64,000 nt of DNA, from positions 1,154,214 to 1,218,213 of the forward strand of contig NZ_FXAJ01000001.1 in NCBI RefSeq assembly GCF_900177535.1, read 5' to 3'. Positions 7,257-15,212 of the stretch are shown in pieces (position 1 is the first letter of the stretch; each line of letters begins with the position of its first letter). This stretch comes from Priestia filamentosa. Lineage in GTDB: Bacteria; Bacillota; Bacilli; Bacillales; Bacillaceae_H. Both the position numbers and the translations under genes were made by a program. The notes below the pieces were generated by a model that saw only the letters and a program-made list of their open reading frames with translations, had not been told where the DNA came from and ran no database searches.

Positions 7257-8591
7257 ATGAATAGTTTTTTAAAGTCAGCGTTAATTCTAACTTTGGCCGC
7301 TTTTTTAGGCGAACTTATTGAATTTTTGACAAATATGGTTCTAGCACGTGAGCTCGGTAAAGAAGGAATGGGGATGTACATGTCTGTGTTGCCTATCGTT
7401 TTTTTAGTTGTCACAATTGCAACGATAGAGCTTCCAATTTCGATTTCGAAGTTTTTGGCAGAACATAACCAAAAAGAGCATCGCAATATGATGAAGCATG
7501 CGACATGGTTTGCAACAGGAATTATTGCTTCTGTTATGGCTGTTTGGTTTCTTGTAATTACCTTTATACCGTTTTTTAACCATTATCATCCGTACATCGG
7601 TTGGGTTGTGCTTGTATTTATCCCCATTGTTTCTTATTCATCGATTTTACGCGGCTACTTTATGGGCGTTGATAATATGAGTGCTATTGCTGTTTCGAAT
7701 TTTGTTAGAAAATCCATTCAGCTTACGCTTCTTTTCTTAGTATTTAGAACGTTTCATTTTGAAGATCATGGCACCGCTCTTCTTGTGGCCATTTGTGCTC
7801 TTGTAGCAAGTGAAGCGGTTGTATTTACTTACTTCTTGATTACATATGTGATGCAAACAAACGTAATTTCAAGAGGTTATCGATTTTCGTATACGGGAAA
7901 AGAAGTAAGAAAAAGACTTTTGTCCGTTTCTCTGCCAACAACAGGCCTGCATCTTTTCTCCGCATCAGCTGGAGCCATTCAGCCGTTTTTAATTAAGAAA
8001 AGTTTGATGTTAAGCGGAATGACGTCTTCCATTGCAACAGGTCATTACGGTATGCTTGCAGGAGTTGCTATGACGATTGGGTTCTTTCCAGCTTTTATTG
8101 CTCATTCTCTTCTTGTAGCCTTAATCCCGGCTGTTTCTCAAGCGCAAGCTGCAGGTGACCGTGATAAGCTAAGCTCGCTATTACAGCAAAGTTTACGAAT
8201 AACGTTTTTATATGGAATTCCCGCGATTCTCATTATGAACATTTTTGCTGAGCCTATTACAAATCTCTTTTTTCATTCAAGTGAAGCTGCTTTCTATTTA
8301 AGAGCGCTTTGGCCGTGTTTTTTACTTCATTTCTTTGTAATCCCAATGAGAGCTTATTTAATTGGGTTAGGGCTTATGAAGGATGCCTTGTATCATACGA
8401 TATGGGTTCATGTTATTTCCTTTTCGCTTATTTTTCTCCTTGCTTCTCAACGAGAATGGGGAGTAAGTGGCGTTATTTTAGCAATGAATGCAGAAACACT
8501 TCTGCTTACTCTTCTGCACTATTTTACCATTTGTAAACGAATTGGTTTGCCGATTTTATTTTTTATGAAGCGGCCGCTAACAAAATTATAA
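7257..8591 (+). CDS. SpoVB/MOP-type polysaccharide (lipid-linked) flippase
   Basis: 444 residues with about 12-14 membrane helices, MATE/MOP superfamily. The N-terminus matches the SpoVB/YkvU pattern (LKSALILTLAAFLGELIEF, then VLARELGKEGMGMYM and PISISKFLAEHNQ). SpoVB-type proteins flip lipid-linked precursors for the spore cortex; YkvU-like paralogues act in spores too, but the substrate here is inferred. I chose the ATG at 7257 because AAAGGGG lies eight bases before it; a TTG at 7224 has none. CATAGGATA at 7154-7162 resembles a sporulation -10 box but lacks a matching -35. Confidence 0.82.
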   Translation: MNSFLKSALILTLAAFLGELIEFLTNMVLARELGKEGMGMYMSVLPIVFLVVTIATIELPISISKFLAEHNQKEHRNMMKHATWFATGIIASVMAVWFLVITFIPFFNHYHPYIGWVVLVFIPIVSYSSILRGYFMGVDNMSAIAVSNFVRKSIQLTLLFLVFRTFHFEDHGTALLVAICALVASEAVVFTYFLITYVMQTNVISRGYRFSYTGKEVRKRLLSVSLPTTGLHLFSASAGAIQPFLIKKSLMLSGMTSSIATGHYGMLAGVAMTIGFFPAFIAHSLLVALIPAVSQAQAAGDRDKLSSLLQQSLRITFLYGIPAILIMNIFAEPITNLFFHSSEAAFYLRALWPCFLLHFFVIPMRAYLIGLGLMKDALYHTIWVHVISFSLIFLLASQREWGVSGVILAMNAETLLLTLLHYFTICKRIGLPILFFMKRPLTKL

Positions 8592-8678
8592 AAAATATAG
8601 GTTGAGCATTGTATTAAAGGAGAGAAGTTTATCTATGATAAGATAGTAGCAACAAAGAAGAGAGGAAGAGTAGAAGAA

Positions 8679-9428
8679 ATGAATAAAACAATCGAAACAA
8701 TATTAAATCACCGTTCTATACGAAAGTATAAAGATACGCCATTATCAGATGAACAAATTGATGCTTTAGTTCAAAGTGCTCAAGCAGCTTCAACCTCTAG
8801 TTTTATCCAAGCTTATTCTATTATTGGAGTAAAGGATCCTGCTAAAAAGAAAAAACTTGCTGAGCTTGCAGGAAATCAGCCTTATGTAGAAGAGAATGGA
8901 CACCTCTTTGTTTTTTGTGCAGATTTGCATCGTCATGAGATACTTGGCACTATGGAAGAAGTGAAGGTGGCAGATTCGTTAGAAAGCACAGAAACATTTA
9001 TGGTTTCTCTTATTGATGTGGCTCTTGCAGCACAAAACCTTGTAATTGCGGCTGAATCAATGGGGCTTGGCACATGCTATATTGGAGGCATTCGAAACAA
9101 TTTAGAAGGTGTTGAAGAAGTATTAGACATCCCGAAACGCGTTATTCCACTTTTTGGCCTAACAGTTGGATATCCAGCGCACGAATCAAGTCAAAAACCA
9201 CGCTTACCAAAAGCGCACATCTACCATGAAGAGTGCTATGAACAGGATGAAGAAAAATATAAAAAAGAGCTTGAAGCTTACAATGAAGTCACCTCATCTT
9301 ATTATAAAGAGCGTACAGGTGGAAAACGTGAAGATACGTGGACAGCTCAAATGGCTAATATGCTTCATACACCAAAACGAATGTATATGAAAGAATATAT
9401 TGAGAAAAAAGGATTTTCTAATAAGTAA
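8679..9428 (+). CDS. NADPH-dependent FMN nitroreductase (NfsA/NfrA type)
   Basis: 249-residue flavoprotein that reduces nitro compounds, quinones or free flavins by two-electron transfer. Family features are LNHRSIRKYKDTPLSDEQID at residues 10-29 (FMN phosphate contacts), QAASTSSFIQAYSII, GLGTCYIGGIRNN (residues 130-142) and PLFGLTVGYPAHESSQKPRLP, all typical of NfsA/NfrA enzymes of about 245 residues. GAAGAGAGG precedes the ATG. It is monocistronic with a terminator directly behind. The physiological electron acceptor is unknown. Confidence 0.9.
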   Translation: MNKTIETILNHRSIRKYKDTPLSDEQIDALVQSAQAASTSSFIQAYSIIGVKDPAKKKKLAELAGNQPYVEENGHLFVFCADLHRHEILGTMEEVKVADSLESTETFMVSLIDVALAAQNLVIAAESMGLGTCYIGGIRNNLEGVEEVLDIPKRVIPLFGLTVGYPAHESSQKPRLPKAHIYHEECYEQDEEKYKKELEAYNEVTSSYYKERTGGKREDTWTAQMANMLHTPKRMYMKEYIEKKGFSNK

Positions 9429-9429
9429 G

Positions 9430-9462
9430 AGAAAAGAAGCTAGAGGATAGCTTCTTTTCTTA
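9430..9462 (+). terminator. Terminator of the nitroreductase gene
   Basis: AGAAAAGAAGCT pairs with AGCTTCTTTTCT. Confidence 0.75.
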
Positions 9463-9522
9463 TGGAAAAATTTCGATATTTCAGATATTGTTATAATAGA
9501 TAGAAATAAAGGAGAGGGTTTT

Positions 9523-10554
9523 ATGCAACAGTGGATCAAAGAAGTAGCAAGAGGACAGCGTGGAGCAAAAGACTTGCCTTTTGAAGAGGCAGAGAAAGCG
9601 GCGCATATGATGGCAACTGGTGAGGCAACAGATGTGCAGATTGCTACCTTTTTGACAGGACAGCGTATTAAGACAGAAACGCCAGAAGAACTCGATGCGT
9701 TTGTGAAAGTGTATAGAGAAAATAGCGAGCAAATCAACGTGAATGAAAATATAAGAGAGAACCTTGTAGACTATTCAAGTCCATATGCAGGGCGAAATTC
9801 GTTTTTTGCGACAATCCCAGTAAATGTATTGTTAGCTTCAAGAGGGATGCCTGTTTGTTTACATAGCAGTAACTCACTTCCTCCAAAATACGGTACAACC
9901 ATTAAAGACGTTTTAACAGAGTTAGGCATTAAGACAGAGGAAAGTGTCGATGAAATTGCAACATCATTAGAAAAAATTAAGATTGGCTTTTATCATACAG
10001 AAAAGCTATCACCTCCACTCAAGCGTCTACGCTCAATTCGTAAGGAAATGGGAATTCGCACAACATTCAATACAGTTGAAAAAATGCTAAACTTAGCTCA
10101 TGCCCCAAATATTGTGCTGGGAGCTTTTCATCGAACAGCTATTAATAAAATTTTGCCTGTTTTTAAAACACTAGATGTGAAAAAAGCAGTTGTTGTGCAA
10201 GGGATAGAAGGATCAGATGATTTAGCTGTTCATCGTAATAGCTTTGTTTTTCAAATCCAAGATGGACAGGAGTCTTCTTTTATTGTAAGTCCAAAAGAGT
10301 ATGATCTTTATCTTCCTGAAGAAGAGTTTGTGAAAAAACGTTCATTACAAAATCAAGTTGAAACAATAGAGAGTGTCCTAAAAGGAGAAAAGAGTGATCT
10401 TTATGCTTATAATCAAGTTGTGCTAAATACAGCTCTTCGTCTCTATCTCTTCGGGTATGAACCTTCTATTGCAGACGGTGTTGCCTGGGCAAGAAATGCC
10501 TTGGATCGTAGAGTAGGTCAAGAAGTGCTTAAGGAGTGGAGAAGCATCTTATAA
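9523..10554 (+). CDS. TrpD2/YbiB-like glycosyltransferase-fold protein
   Basis: 343 residues with the fold of anthranilate phosphoribosyltransferase. The helical N-terminal domain (EEAEKAAHMMATGEATDVQI, with FLTGQRIKTETPEE) is family-like. In the catalytic domain the phosphoribosyl-binding GTGGDG loop is replaced by YSSPYAGRNSFFATIP, while HSSNSLPPKYGTTIKDVLTELG still follows the KHGNR/SSxxGSAD region. E. coli YbiB-type TrpD2 proteins bind nucleic acid rather than make tryptophan, so a tryptophan role is unlikely, and no trp genes are nearby. AAAGGAGAGG precedes the ATG. Confidence 0.75.
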   Translation: MQQWIKEVARGQRGAKDLPFEEAEKAAHMMATGEATDVQIATFLTGQRIKTETPEELDAFVKVYRENSEQINVNENIRENLVDYSSPYAGRNSFFATIPVNVLLASRGMPVCLHSSNSLPPKYGTTIKDVLTELGIKTEESVDEIATSLEKIKIGFYHTEKLSPPLKRLRSIRKEMGIRTTFNTVEKMLNLAHAPNIVLGAFHRTAINKILPVFKTLDVKKAVVVQGIEGSDDLAVHRNSFVFQIQDGQESSFIVSPKEYDLYLPEEEFVKKRSLQNQVETIESVLKGEKSDLYAYNQVVLNTALRLYLFGYEPSIADGVAWARNALDRRVGQEVLKEWRSIL

Positions 10555-10556
10555 GA

Positions 10557-10583
10557 AACGAGCCTTTTACAAGGCTCGTTTTT
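10557..10583 (+). terminator. Terminator of the TrpD2-like gene
   Basis: AACGAGCCTT pairs with AAGGCTCGTT, followed by T residues. Confidence 0.8.
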
Positions 10584-10632
10584 CTTGTAATGTTTGACGA
10601 GAGGACTTTTAACGCATACAATCAGGAGGAAG

Positions 10633-11721
10633 ATGGATGAAGAAGGGATGAAAATACGGTTGCATGCATTGGTTAGAAAAAAAGCAAGGACATTTTTAAT
10701 ATTAGGCTTTTCCGTCCTATTTTTGCTTTTTACAATTACATTTGCTGTGATGATAGGGTCTGTTTCCTTATCACCACTTTTAGTATGGAAAATTATTTTT
10801 TCACATATGCCTTATATAAATCATTACATAGATGGATCAGGATCACTTGCTCAATCCGCCATCATTTGGCAAATTAGGCTTCCGCGTGTTTTGTTAGCTT
10901 GTATTGTTGGAGCAGGACTTTCAATTGCAGGAGCTGCGGTTCAAGCACTTGTGAAAAATTCAATTGCAGATCCATACATACTTGGAGTATCGTCAGGAGC
11001 TTCTGTTGGAGCGACGCTTGTTATTACAGCAGGCGCTTTTTCTATTTTAGGCATTTATGCTCTATCAATTGCGGCTTTTATTGGCGCACTTTTATCTGTT
11101 TTAGGGGTGTTTTTTCTTGCTCAAGTACGGGGAAGAATTTCTACAGTTCGACTCCTTTTAAGCGGAGTTGCTGTATCAATGATTTTAACAGCGCTCACAA
11201 ACTTTATTGTTTTATCTGCACCAAATGCAGAAGGAGCCAAAAGTGCACTTTTTTGGATGATTGGCAGTTTAACTGGGGCAAGATGGGATTATTTATTCAT
11301 TCCTTTTACTGTCTTTTGTTTTGTATTTTTATTTTTATGGTCTCAATACCGAGCTCTTAATATTTTATTGACTGGGGAAGAGTCAGCTGTAACATTGGGG
11401 ATTAACGTTCATATGTTTCGCAAGCTTTTAATTATTGCAACAGCTCTTCTAACAGGTGTTATTGTCTCTGTGAGTGGAGCCATTGGATTTGTAGGACTTA
11501 TGATTCCTCATATTGTTCGTCTTTTTGTTGGTTCTAATTACAAATATGTGATCCCGTTTAGCGCACTGTGGGGCGCCATCTTTTTAATATGGGCCGATGT
11601 ATTAGCACGCACGGTGATTTCTCCGCAAGAACTGCCAATTGGAATTATTACGGCTCTTGTTGGAGGTCCGTTTTTTATTTGGTTACTGAGAAAAAGTACG
11701 TACGCTTTTGGAGGAGAGTAA
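10633..11721 (+). CDS. FecCD/BtuC-type ABC importer permease
   Basis: About 362 residues, ten-helix permease of the cobalamin/iron-siderophore importer class. Family motifs seen: WQIRLPRVLLACIVGAGLS (residues 79-97), VKNSIADPYILGVSSGAS, and the ATPase-coupling loop GAIGFVGLMIPHIVRL in the last third. The start is chosen among in-frame ATGs at 10594, 10633 and 10648; AGGAGGA at 10624-10630 lies close before 10633, so the true start is uncertain by a few codons. It abuts the ATPase gene with no gap. No substrate-binding protein gene is adjacent, which is unusual for the family. Confidence 0.88.
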   Translation: MDEEGMKIRLHALVRKKARTFLILGFSVLFLLFTITFAVMIGSVSLSPLLVWKIIFSHMPYINHYIDGSGSLAQSAIIWQIRLPRVLLACIVGAGLSIAGAAVQALVKNSIADPYILGVSSGASVGATLVITAGAFSILGIYALSIAAFIGALLSVLGVFFLAQVRGRISTVRLLLSGVAVSMILTALTNFIVLSAPNAEGAKSALFWMIGSLTGARWDYLFIPFTVFCFVFLFLWSQYRALNILLTGEESAVTLGINVHMFRKLLIIATALLTGVIVSVSGAIGFVGLMIPHIVRLFVGSNYKYVIPFSALWGAIFLIWADVLARTVISPQELPIGIITALVGGPFFIWLLRKSTYAFGGE

Positions 11722-12501
11722 ATGATTAGCATTGAACATGTAACAACGCTTATTGGAAATCAGCTTATTATAGATGATGTTTCTCTCTCTGCTGAAAAAA
11801 AACAGTTTGTTGGGATTATTGGACCGAATGGAAGCGGGAAATCTACGCTTCTCAAAAATATTTACAGAGTATTGCCGCTATCAAGTGGGAAGGTAATGAT
11901 TAACGGCCATGACTTTTTGAAAATGAAGCCAAAGGAAGCTGCACAACAGCTAGCCGTTGTTAGCCAGGAAACACCGGTTACATTTGATTTTTCGGTAAAA
12001 GAAATGGTTTTAATGGGCAGGGCACCATATAAGAGGATGTTTGATTTTGATCATTCAAAAGACGACGAGCTTGCCCTAGAGATGTTGAAAAAGGTCGGTA
12101 TGGAAACGTTCATTAATCGAAACTTTTTGACGCTTTCAGGAGGAGAAAAACAGCGTGTTATCATTGCGAGAGCTCTTATTCAACAAGGAGAAGTCCTTAT
12201 CCTAGATGAACCAACAAACCATCTTGATATTCATCATCAGCTTCATATTATGGATGCTGTAAAAGATACTAATATGACGGTTATCGCTGCTCTGCATGAT
12301 TTGAATATTGCGTCTATGTACTGTGATTATCTTTTTGTAATGAGAGAAGGAAAGATATTTGCACAAGGAAGACCTGAAGAAGTGCTAAATGAAACATTGC
12401 TAAGAGAGGTCTTTGAAGTTGAAACAATCATACATCAACATGAAACGCTAGGAAAACCACATATTACGTTTTTACCAAATCGTTTTGTGAAAAAGCAGTG
12501 A
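11722..12501 (+). CDS. FecE/BtuD-type ABC importer ATPase
   Basis: 259 residues: Walker A GPNGSGKST (about residues 35-43), signature LSGGEKQRV, Walker B VLILDEPTNHLD and switch His in ALHDLN. This is the sequence pattern of ATPases that energise FecCD/BtuC permeases. The ATG follows the permease stop TAA directly, so the two are translationally coupled and form a pair. The substrate may be cobalamin, siderophore or haem. The presence of bluB 6 kb upstream makes cobamide import attractive but does not show it. Confidence 0.9.
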   Translation: MISIEHVTTLIGNQLIIDDVSLSAEKKQFVGIIGPNGSGKSTLLKNIYRVLPLSSGKVMINGHDFLKMKPKEAAQQLAVVSQETPVTFDFSVKEMVLMGRAPYKRMFDFDHSKDDELALEMLKKVGMETFINRNFLTLSGGEKQRVIIARALIQQGEVLILDEPTNHLDIHHQLHIMDAVKDTNMTVIAALHDLNIASMYCDYLFVMREGKIFAQGRPEEVLNETLLREVFEVETIIHQHETLGKPHITFLPNRFVKKQ

Positions 12502-12544
12502 TGAAGAATAGGATATAAGCAGGGTTTTTAGATAGAAGTATGGA

Positions 12545-12574
12545 AAGAAGACATCAATAGGTGTCTTCTTTTTT
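12545..12574 (+). terminator. Terminator of the importer operon
   Basis: AAGAAGAC pairs with GTCTTCTT, followed by T residues. Confidence 0.8.
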
Positions 12575-12581
12575 GATTGGA

Positions 12582-12717
12582 AGGTCGAAAAAAGATAGTT
12601 TCCTAAGGCCTTCTAATGTCTCAAAAGATACAAAAGGGCTCTTATTTTGTTGGAGGAACAACACATCCTGGAGGAGGCTCTCCAATGGTTACGATTGGCG
12701 GACTTAACGTTGCTTAG
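12582..12717 (+). pseudogene. C-terminal remnant of a phytoene-desaturase-like (CrtI/CrtN family) gene
   Basis: Two frames together spell a carotenoid-desaturase C-terminus: SFLRPSNVSKDTKGL (from about 12597) and, after one extra T near 12643, YFVGGTTHPGGGSPMVTIGG, ending at TAG 12715-12717. The GLYFVGGTTHPGGG pattern is the conserved FAD-contact tail of CrtI-type desaturases. The rest of the gene is absent: immediately upstream is the importer operon terminator. No other carotenoid gene is present in the window. It is therefore a decayed, non-functional fragment. Confidence 0.75.
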
Positions 12718-12758
12718 CACCTTTTAAACGAAAATCGAAAGAAAAGTTCGAAAGTCTT

Positions 12759-12788
12759 TTGACATTTACGGGGGTAATTCGCTAATAT
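12759..12788 (+). promoter_or_regulatory. Promoter of the CPBP-like gene
   Basis: Perfect TTGACA at 12759-12764, an 18-bp spacer and TAATAT at 12783-12788. Confidence 0.5.
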
Positions 12789-12824
12789 AGTAAATTGTGC
12801 TCCTTATTTTTTTTAGAAGGTGGA

Positions 12825-13562
12825 ATGGTACATTTGGCTTTTTGGTTCTTTATTGTGTTATTTATGTTTATCGTCATTTTCCGTCCTCTCTTAGAACGAC
12901 GGGCAGTGAAAAAATGGGGAAAAAGCAGCAAACGAATTCAATTTTTCGTTGAACAATCTCTTTTTTATATTATTATTTTGCTTGGCTACGTGACGCTTTT
13001 TAAGTATGAAGGCATTTCTTTCTCTTTTATTGGATGGAAAGCCACAAGTTTTTCTGCCTTTCATGCTTCACCACTCCCTAGTTTTTTCAAATACTTAATT
13101 CTTGCCCTTTTTGCCTTTTTTATTATTACGGTTATTTTAGTTGCATGGATTAAACGAAACAAAGAAGCAAACATTTTTGGAGAGGAAACGCTAGCTTCAT
13201 CCTATCATGTATTCACACCGCAAAAAAAAGAGGAAGTTGCAAGCTGGTCCTTTTTTTCGTGTCTTCACGTAGCAGTAGAATCGCTTGTCTATTTTCCGTT
13301 TTTTTATTTCCTATATGTTCACATTTTTCATGTAACGAATATATGGCTCGTGCTCGTTTTTATCACGTGCGCTTACTATGTGGTGCAGCTTGCGTTTTCG
13401 TATGATCGGTTGAGTATTCAGCCATTTATTATCGGGCTCTTTTTGTCATCGCTTTATGTGTTGACAGAATCTGTTTTGCCACTTTTGCTCTTTTACATTT
13501 GCAACTTTGTTTTGGAAATTTATCATGTGGAAGAAGAATTCCAAAGACAGAAGCAAGCTTAG
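12825..13562 (+). CDS. Degenerate CPBP-like integral membrane protein
   Basis: 245 residues, about six to seven membrane helices. The C-terminal part (YDRLSIQPFIIGLFLSSLYV, TESVLPLLLFYICNFVLEIYH) follows the layout of CPBP/Abi membrane proteases, but the catalytic signatures are gone: the EExxxR motif is reduced to HVAVES, the second-motif His is absent (FSYDR) and the last His is replaced (LFYICN). It is therefore more likely a non-catalytic relative. The start at ATG 12825 has AGAAGGTGG before it; an upstream in-frame TTG does not. This assignment is by pattern only. Confidence 0.55.
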   Translation: MVHLAFWFFIVLFMFIVIFRPLLERRAVKKWGKSSKRIQFFVEQSLFYIIILLGYVTLFKYEGISFSFIGWKATSFSAFHASPLPSFFKYLILALFAFFIITVILVAWIKRNKEANIFGEETLASSYHVFTPQKKEEVASWSFFSCLHVAVESLVYFPFFYFLYVHIFHVTNIWLVLVFITCAYYVVQLAFSYDRLSIQPFIIGLFLSSLYVLTESVLPLLLFYICNFVLEIYHVEEEFQRQKQA

Positions 13563-13644
13563 AAATGCTAGCTTTTGTTTTTTGAGTTGTTCTTTTTAAA
13601 AAGGGTATACTGATTTATAACTACATAAAAGAGGGGAATTTATT

Positions 13645-14586
13645 ATGAGATTATTTTCACATAATGACCTGGATGGAGTAAGTCCAGCTATTTTAGCTCT
13701 TCGTGCGTTTTCAAAGGAAAATGTTCATTATTCATGCGTTGGCATTTATAAAATTGATGAAGTAATTGAAGAGTATTTAGAAGAAAATGAAGATATAGAA
13801 GAAGAAATTTATATTACAGATATTTCGGTCAATGAAGAAGTGGCTGCAAAATTAAATGAACGCGTACAACGCGGACAAAAGATTCTTCTATTTGATCATC
13901 ATTCATCAGCAAAATGGCTTGATGAAACCTATGAATGGGCTACAGTAAAAGCAGTGGATGAAAAGGGACAAAAAACGTGTGGGACAGAGCTTTTTTATCA
14001 CCACCTTCTTAAAGAAGGGAAATTACAACAAACTTCGGTGATGTCTGAGTATGTTGAACTTGTTCGTCAATTTGATACATGGGACTGGTATGAAAATAAT
14101 AATGAAAAAGCGAAGAAACTAAATCATTTGTTTTATTTAATTAAACGAGAAGATTTTATTGAAACCGTATTAACCGCATTAGATAAAGAAGAAGAGTTTG
14201 CGTTTACAGAAGTCCATGAAACCATTTTAGCTCTTGAACAAGAAAAAATTGATCGCTATATCCATAATAAAAGTCATCAAATGATCAAGGAACAGCTAGA
14301 AATTGGGGAGACGCAATATACTGCTGGAATTGTATTTGCAGAGAACTACCAATCAGAGCTTGGAAATGCCCTTTGTGTAGACGACGAAGAGCTCGATTTT
14401 GTAGCTCTAATCGATATGGGGAAACGCCGTATTGGTTTTAGAACAGCAAGAGATAACGTGAATTTAAGTGAAATTGCCGCTCGTTTTGATGGAGGAGGAC
14501 ATCCAAAAGCAGCAGGATGCTCCTTAGGAAAAGAAACGTTTGATCTTTTTGTTCTTCATACGATGTTTTCAGAAACAGAAGCCTAA
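13645..14586 (+). CDS. DHH/DHHA1 phosphoesterase, NrnB-type oligoribonuclease
   Basis: 313 residues. DHH family enzymes use two Mn ions; NrnB (YngD) degrades 2-5-mer RNA and pAp. Motifs: SHNDLDGVSPAIL at residues 5-17 (first metal Asp pair), YITDIS (motif II Asp), the DHH signature LFDHHSSAKW near residue 89, a later FDTWDW, and the DHHA1 RNA-binding loop FDGGGHPKAAG near residue 276. GAGGGGAATT precedes the ATG. It is shorter than B. subtilis NrnB but retains all catalytic motifs. It is a single-gene unit convergent with the next gene. Confidence 0.82.
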   Translation: MRLFSHNDLDGVSPAILALRAFSKENVHYSCVGIYKIDEVIEEYLEENEDIEEEIYITDISVNEEVAAKLNERVQRGQKILLFDHHSSAKWLDETYEWATVKAVDEKGQKTCGTELFYHHLLKEGKLQQTSVMSEYVELVRQFDTWDWYENNNEKAKKLNHLFYLIKREDFIETVLTALDKEEEFAFTEVHETILALEQEKIDRYIHNKSHQMIKEQLEIGETQYTAGIVFAENYQSELGNALCVDDEELDFVALIDMGKRRIGFRTARDNVNLSEIAARFDGGGHPKAAGCSLGKETFDLFVLHTMFSETEA

Positions 14587-14604
14587 GAGTTTATCTTAGG
14601 CTTC
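14578..14604. terminator. Shared bidirectional terminator
   Basis: GAAGCCTAAGA pairs perfectly with TCTTAGGCTTC, overlapping the 3' ends of the convergent DHH and Hsp20-like genes. Confidence 0.65.
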
Positions 14605-15069
14605 TAAGTCGTGAATGGGAATTTCAGAGAGGGAATGCTGAGAGGATTTTGGTAACGAGATCTCGAGCAGTCCTTTTTGATAAGTTGCTTTTGCGCCTTT
14701 TTTTCGCACGCTCGAAGGAAGAGATATTTCTTGCTGAAATTTTTTCTCTCCATTACTTTCAATAAAACAGGAGAATGGACTATGAGAAACCTTTAGATAA
14801 GCTAATGTAGCGCGGTCTGGAATTTTTACTTGGATGATACAGCTATCATGCGTTTGAAATATATCATACATAAGCGCTGTTTCACCTTCTGAAGTTTTAG
14901 TATGGGACATTTGCAACGCTTGTTTAAAAAAATCATTATTTTTAATGAAGTCTGGTAAAGGCTGTGACATTGCAGAGGATAGCACGCTTTTTAAATATTG
15001 ATCCGTCTCTTTATTGTTTTGCTCTTTTCCTTGTTCAAAAGGCCAAGAGTTAGATTTCCATGGAAACAC
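14596..15069 (-). CDS. GerT/Hsp20-like spore protein
   Basis: 157 residues. The C-terminal 90 residues have the alpha-crystallin layout: SCIIQVKIPD, a beta-sandwich with EISLPSSVRKKGAKATYQKG, and GLLEISLPK. The N-terminus MFPWKSNSWPF is like spore-associated Hsp20 homologues such as GerT (YdfT), a coat protein needed for normal germination and known to be sigma-K controlled. Start is GTG at 15069 with AAGGAGG eight bases before it. The upstream sigma-K-like promoter supports a mother-cell spore role; a general small heat-shock role remains possible. Confidence 0.68.
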   Translation of the reverse strand: MFPWKSNSWPFEQGKEQNNKETDQYLKSVLSSAMSQPLPDFIKNNDFFKQALQMSHTKTSEGETALMYDIFQTHDSCIIQVKIPDRATLAYLKVSHSPFSCFIESNGEKKFQQEISLPSSVRKKGAKATYQKGLLEISLPKSSQHSLSEIPIHDLEA

Positions 15070-15100
15070 GCTTTTTCCTCCTTAGTATCTTATTCTCCTT

Positions 15101-15128
15101 TACTATATGGCAACGTACCCCTAAAGGT
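15101..15128 (-). promoter_or_regulatory. Sigma-K-like promoter of the GerT-like gene
   Basis: On the minus strand AC, 17 bp, then CATATAGTA, matching AC...CATANNNTA, about 32 bp before the GTG start. Confidence 0.58.
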
Positions 15129-15212
15129 TATTTCTGTACTTGGTCCTTTTTCATTGATATGATAGTTATAAAACCCGATAAGTTTACAATGATTTGAACG
15201 GAGCGTGATTTT

